Of a stretch of 7,770 nucleotides of DNA, positions 6,078-7,770 are shown one piece after another. Location: contig JAWWBN010000185.1 in the NCBI GenBank assembly GCA_033720955.1, positions 1 through 7,770 of the forward strand. Reading direction: 5' to 3'. A model generated the notes under the pieces. The model was not told the origin of the DNA. It ran no database searches and saw only the letters and a list, made by a program, of their open reading frames with translations. The DNA is from JAWWBN01 sp033720955 (GTDB lineage: Bacteria; Acidobacteriota; Thermoanaerobaculia; Multivoradales; JAHEKO01). The stretch's first letter is position 1; every line of letters starts with the position of its first letter. Both the position numbers and the translations under genes were made by a program.

Positions 6078-6977
6078 GTGGCGGGCCCGGCGGGCGGCGC
6101 GGAGAGCGCCGTGCGCGCACCCGGGATGGCGGCCGATCTTCTCGACCTGACCAAGCCGCGGATCAACCTGATGGTGGTGGTGACCGCCGCGATCGGCCTT
6201 CTCCTGGGGGGCGGCTCGTCGCTGTCGCTGGAGCTGGCGGTCCACGCCCTGCTGGGCACCTCGCTGGTGGCCGCCGGGGGCTCGGCGCTCAACCACCTGC
6301 TGGAGCGGGAGACCGACGCCCTGATGCGTCGCACGGCCGGCCGGCCGCTGCCGGCGGGCCGCCTGAGCCCCGACCTGGCCCTGCTCTTCGGCGTCGGGCT
6401 GGCCAGCTTGGGCCTCCTGGAGCTGGCGATCTTCGTCAACCTGCTGACCGCCCTGATCGGGGCGGCCGCCTTCGCCGGGTACGTCCTGGTCTACACCCCG
6501 CTCAAGCGGGTGACCTCGCTCGCCACCCTGGTGGGGGCGGTGCCGGGGGCGCTGCCGCCGGTGATGGGGTGGACGGCCGCGCGCGGCGACCTCGAGCCGG
6601 GGGCGTGGGTCCTCTTCGGCATCCTCTTCCTGTGGCAGCTCCCCCACTTCCTCGCCATCGCCTGGCTCTGCCGCGAGGACTATGCCCGCGCCGGCTTCCC
6701 CATGCTCCCGGTGCGCGAGCCGGACGGACGCAGCACCGCGCGGCAGGCGCTGCTCTACACCCTGGCGCTGGTGCCCGTGAGTCTGCTGCCCTCGGCGCTC
6801 GGCCTGAGCGGCGCCCCGTACTTCCTGGGGGCGCTGGTGCTCGGGCTCGTCTTCCTGGGCTTCGGCGTCGCCTTCTCGGCCCGCTCCTCGACCGGCTCCG
6901 CGAGGCGCCTGCTCCTGGCGTCGGTGCTCTACCTGCCGGCGGTGCTGGTGGTGATGCTGGTGGACCGGGTCCTCTAG
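6078..6977 (+). CDS. ctaB: Protohaem IX farnesyltransferase (haem O synthase, CtaB/COX10 family)
   Basis: This 299-residue polytopic protein of the UbiA prenyltransferase superfamily attaches a farnesyl group to haem B, giving haem O, the substrate of the CtaA encoded just upstream. Both prenyl-diphosphate/Mg-binding regions are visible. The first is NHLLERETDALMRRTAGRPLP, with Asn72, Glu76 and Asp80 in the N-x3-[DE]-x3-D pattern. The second is WQLPHF (186-191) leading to the RED-Y pair with Asp201. YTPLKR (139-144) is also a CtaB hallmark. The family usually has nine helices, and the hydropathy and length (typically about 290-310 residues) agree. GTG 6078 is chosen over ATG 6126 because of the GAGGTGG site. 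The cost is 16 extra low-complexity residues before MAADLLDLTKPR, so the shorter start remains possible. The 1-bp gap to ctaA implies coupled translation. Confidence 0.94.
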   Translation: MAGPAGGAESAVRAPGMAADLLDLTKPRINLMVVVTAAIGLLLGGGSSLSLELAVHALLGTSLVAAGGSALNHLLERETDALMRRTAGRPLPAGRLSPDLALLFGVGLASLGLLELAIFVNLLTALIGAAAFAGYVLVYTPLKRVTSLATLVGAVPGALPPVMGWTAARGDLEPGAWVLFGILFLWQLPHFLAIAWLCREDYARAGFPMLPVREPDGRSTARQALLYTLALVPVSLLPSALGLSGAPYFLGALVLGLVFLGFGVAFSARSSTGSARRLLLASVLYLPAVLVVMLVDRVL

Positions 6978-6993
6978 CCGCGCGGACGCCCCG

Positions 6994-7668
6994 GTGACCC
7001 GTCCCCCGTCGCGAGGGAGCCGAGCCCCCTTCCCCAAGCTGGCGCTCGCCGGCTTCCTGGTGCTGCTGGCTCTCTCGGTGGCGGTGGCGCTCACGGTGGC
7101 CGCGAGGCCGAGGGCCGAGATCGAGCCGCCGCCGGAGCTGGCCCGGCTTCCCGACTTCTCCCTGCAGGACTCCTCGGGAAGAGCGGTGGGCCGGACCGAT
7201 CTCCTGGGGAAGCCGTGGGTGGCGGAGATGATCTTCACCCGCTGCCCCTTCTCGTGCCCCCGGATGACCGAGAGGATGCGGGGCCTGGAACGGGGGCTCG
7301 AGCGCGCCGGCGGAGCGCGGCGGGTCTCGATCAGCGTCGATCCGGAGCACGACGTGCCGGAGGTGCTGGCCCGGCATCGCTCGTCCCTGGGGGTCAGGGA
7401 CCCGGAGTGGCTCTTCCTGACCGGCGGGCGGGAGGAGATCGCGGAGCTGGTCGTGGGCGGCTTCCGCCTGGGGCTCGACACCGACCCGCCCGACGGCGCC
7501 GCCGAGCCCATCCTGCACAGCACCCGCTTCGTCCTGGTGGACGGGCGGGGCGTCATCCGCGGCTACTACGACGCCTTCCAGCCCGGCGAGGTCGAGCGGC
7601 TGCTGCGCGAGCTGGCCGCCGTCCACCGCGAGGCGGAGAAGGCCGGGCCGGCCGGCGGCGTCGGTTAG
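6994..7668 (+). CDS. sco: SCO1/SenC family copper chaperone for cytochrome c oxidase assembly
   Basis: This 224-residue protein has one N-terminal transmembrane anchor (about 16-37) and a thioredoxin-fold periplasmic domain. The copper-binding motif is present as TRCPFSCPRM (Cys84, Cys88), and the distal ligand is His175 in LHSTRFVLVD, the expected CxxxC plus His set. Other SCO hallmarks are LPDFSLQDSSG (52-62), SISVDPEHD (112-120) and GYYDAF (190-195). SCO proteins deliver copper to, or reduce, the CuA site of oxidase subunit II, so the gene fits with ctaA and ctaB. It starts with GTG 16 bp after ctaB without a clear Shine-Dalgarno. The start is therefore less certain, but no other start fits before the anchor. 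Its C-terminal tail (211-224) is Ala/Gly-rich and carries no motif. Confidence 0.92.
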   Translation: MTRPPSRGSRAPFPKLALAGFLVLLALSVAVALTVAARPRAEIEPPPELARLPDFSLQDSSGRAVGRTDLLGKPWVAEMIFTRCPFSCPRMTERMRGLERGLERAGGARRVSISVDPEHDVPEVLARHRSSLGVRDPEWLFLTGGREEIAELVVGGFRLGLDTDPPDGAAEPILHSTRFVLVDGRGVIRGYYDAFQPGEVERLLRELAAVHREAEKAGPAGGVG

Positions 7669-7673
7669 ACTGC
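7666..7673 (+). promoter_or_regulatory. Second TAGACTGC box (putative leaderless -10) before the last gene
   Basis: TAGACT ends 6 nt before ATG 7678 and there is no Shine-Dalgarno. The box overlaps the SCO stop codon (TAG, 7666-7668), so three of its bases are constrained by coding. No -35 hexamer is seen. Its main support is identity and similar placement to the box before ctaA. Confidence 0.35.
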
Positions 7674-7677
7674 GGTC

Positions 7678-7770
7678 ATGCTGCCGGAGATCGAGGCGCG
7701 GCTGCGGGCGCTGGAAGAGCGTCGGGAGCGGCTCCTCGACGACTACTCGCGGCTCACCGAGGAGCAGCTC
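7678..7770 (+). CDS. Unidentified protein, N-terminal fragment, probably alpha-helical
   Basis: An ATG 9 bp after the SCO stop opens a frame that runs without a stop to the window end, 31 codons in all. The peptide begins MLPEIEARLRALEERRERLL and continues to LTEEQL. It is rich in Glu, Arg and Leu with a heptad-like spacing of leucines, so it is probably a helix or short coiled coil. The codon-position GC pattern matches its neighbours. No signal peptide is present, suggesting a cytoplasmic protein. The RLTEEQL ending vaguely recalls the first helix of DinB-like proteins, but this is far too short to identify. The compact spacing suggests a real gene. Confidence 0.55.
   Translation, partial: MLPEIEARLRALEERRERLLDDYSRLTEEQL

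Noticed and set aside
6074..6079. TAGAGT as a third TAGACT-like promoter box at the ctaA/ctaB junction
   Set aside because: It overlaps the ctaA stop and runs into the ctaB GTG itself, leaving no room for initiation upstream. A good Shine-Dalgarno already explains this start.
4211..6439. A 742-codon open frame on the minus strand, with further long minus-strand frames at 5862-7556 and 6502-7626
   Set aside because: These lie opposite ctaA, ctaB, sco and the copper lipoprotein, all of which have clear family motifs. The minus-strand products are low-complexity Arg/Gly/Pro/Ala/His strings typical of shadow frames in very GC-rich DNA.

Overview
The window is very GC-rich, with all genes on the + strand and tightly packed. 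It carries part of an aerobic respiratory gene cluster. The proteins point to a high-GC Gram-negative-type bacterium: there is a lipobox lipoprotein, a periplasmic multihaem cytochrome and haem A biosynthesis. The split, extended cytochrome b followed by a coiled-coil multihaem cytochrome c resembles, from memory, clusters in Acidobacteriota, Planctomycetota, Nitrospirota and deltaproteobacterial lineages. I cannot choose among these without a search. No mobile element, CRISPR array, tRNA or rRNA is visible.

Layout. Positions 1-131 are the end of a b6-type cytochrome b N-terminal subunit. Positions 136-1218 encode a separate, enlarged cytochrome b C-terminal (subunit IV-like) protein with an APWY sequence where classical Qo sites have PEWY. 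Positions 1222-4155 encode a 977-residue octahaem cytochrome c: a membrane anchor, a coiled coil of about 170 residues, a three-haem section with no Met-Pro motifs, and five class-I-like cytochrome c modules. These three genes are separated by 3-4 bp and look like the core of a quinol:cytochrome c reductase operon. The Rieske protein, if present, would lie upstream of the window.

A 79-bp gap with two tandem GC hairpins leads to a lipoprotein (4235-5020) that joins a cupredoxin-like domain with Cys/His/Met candidate copper ligands to a carboxypeptidase-regulatory-like beta domain. A second gap with a long hairpin and a TAGACT box leads to ctaA (haem A synthase), ctaB (haem O synthase) and a SCO-type copper chaperone. 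An unidentified gene begins at 7678, again just after a TAGACTGC octamer.

Working model (inference): the bc-type complex oxidises quinol and passes electrons to the octahaem subunit. The copper lipoprotein may carry electrons onward or handle copper. CtaA, CtaB and SCO supply haem A and copper for a haem-copper oxidase encoded outside this window. The most interesting points are the stalked octahaem subunit, the altered Qo motif, the copper-site lipoprotein, and the paired TAGACTGC boxes before genes that lack a Shine-Dalgarno sequence.
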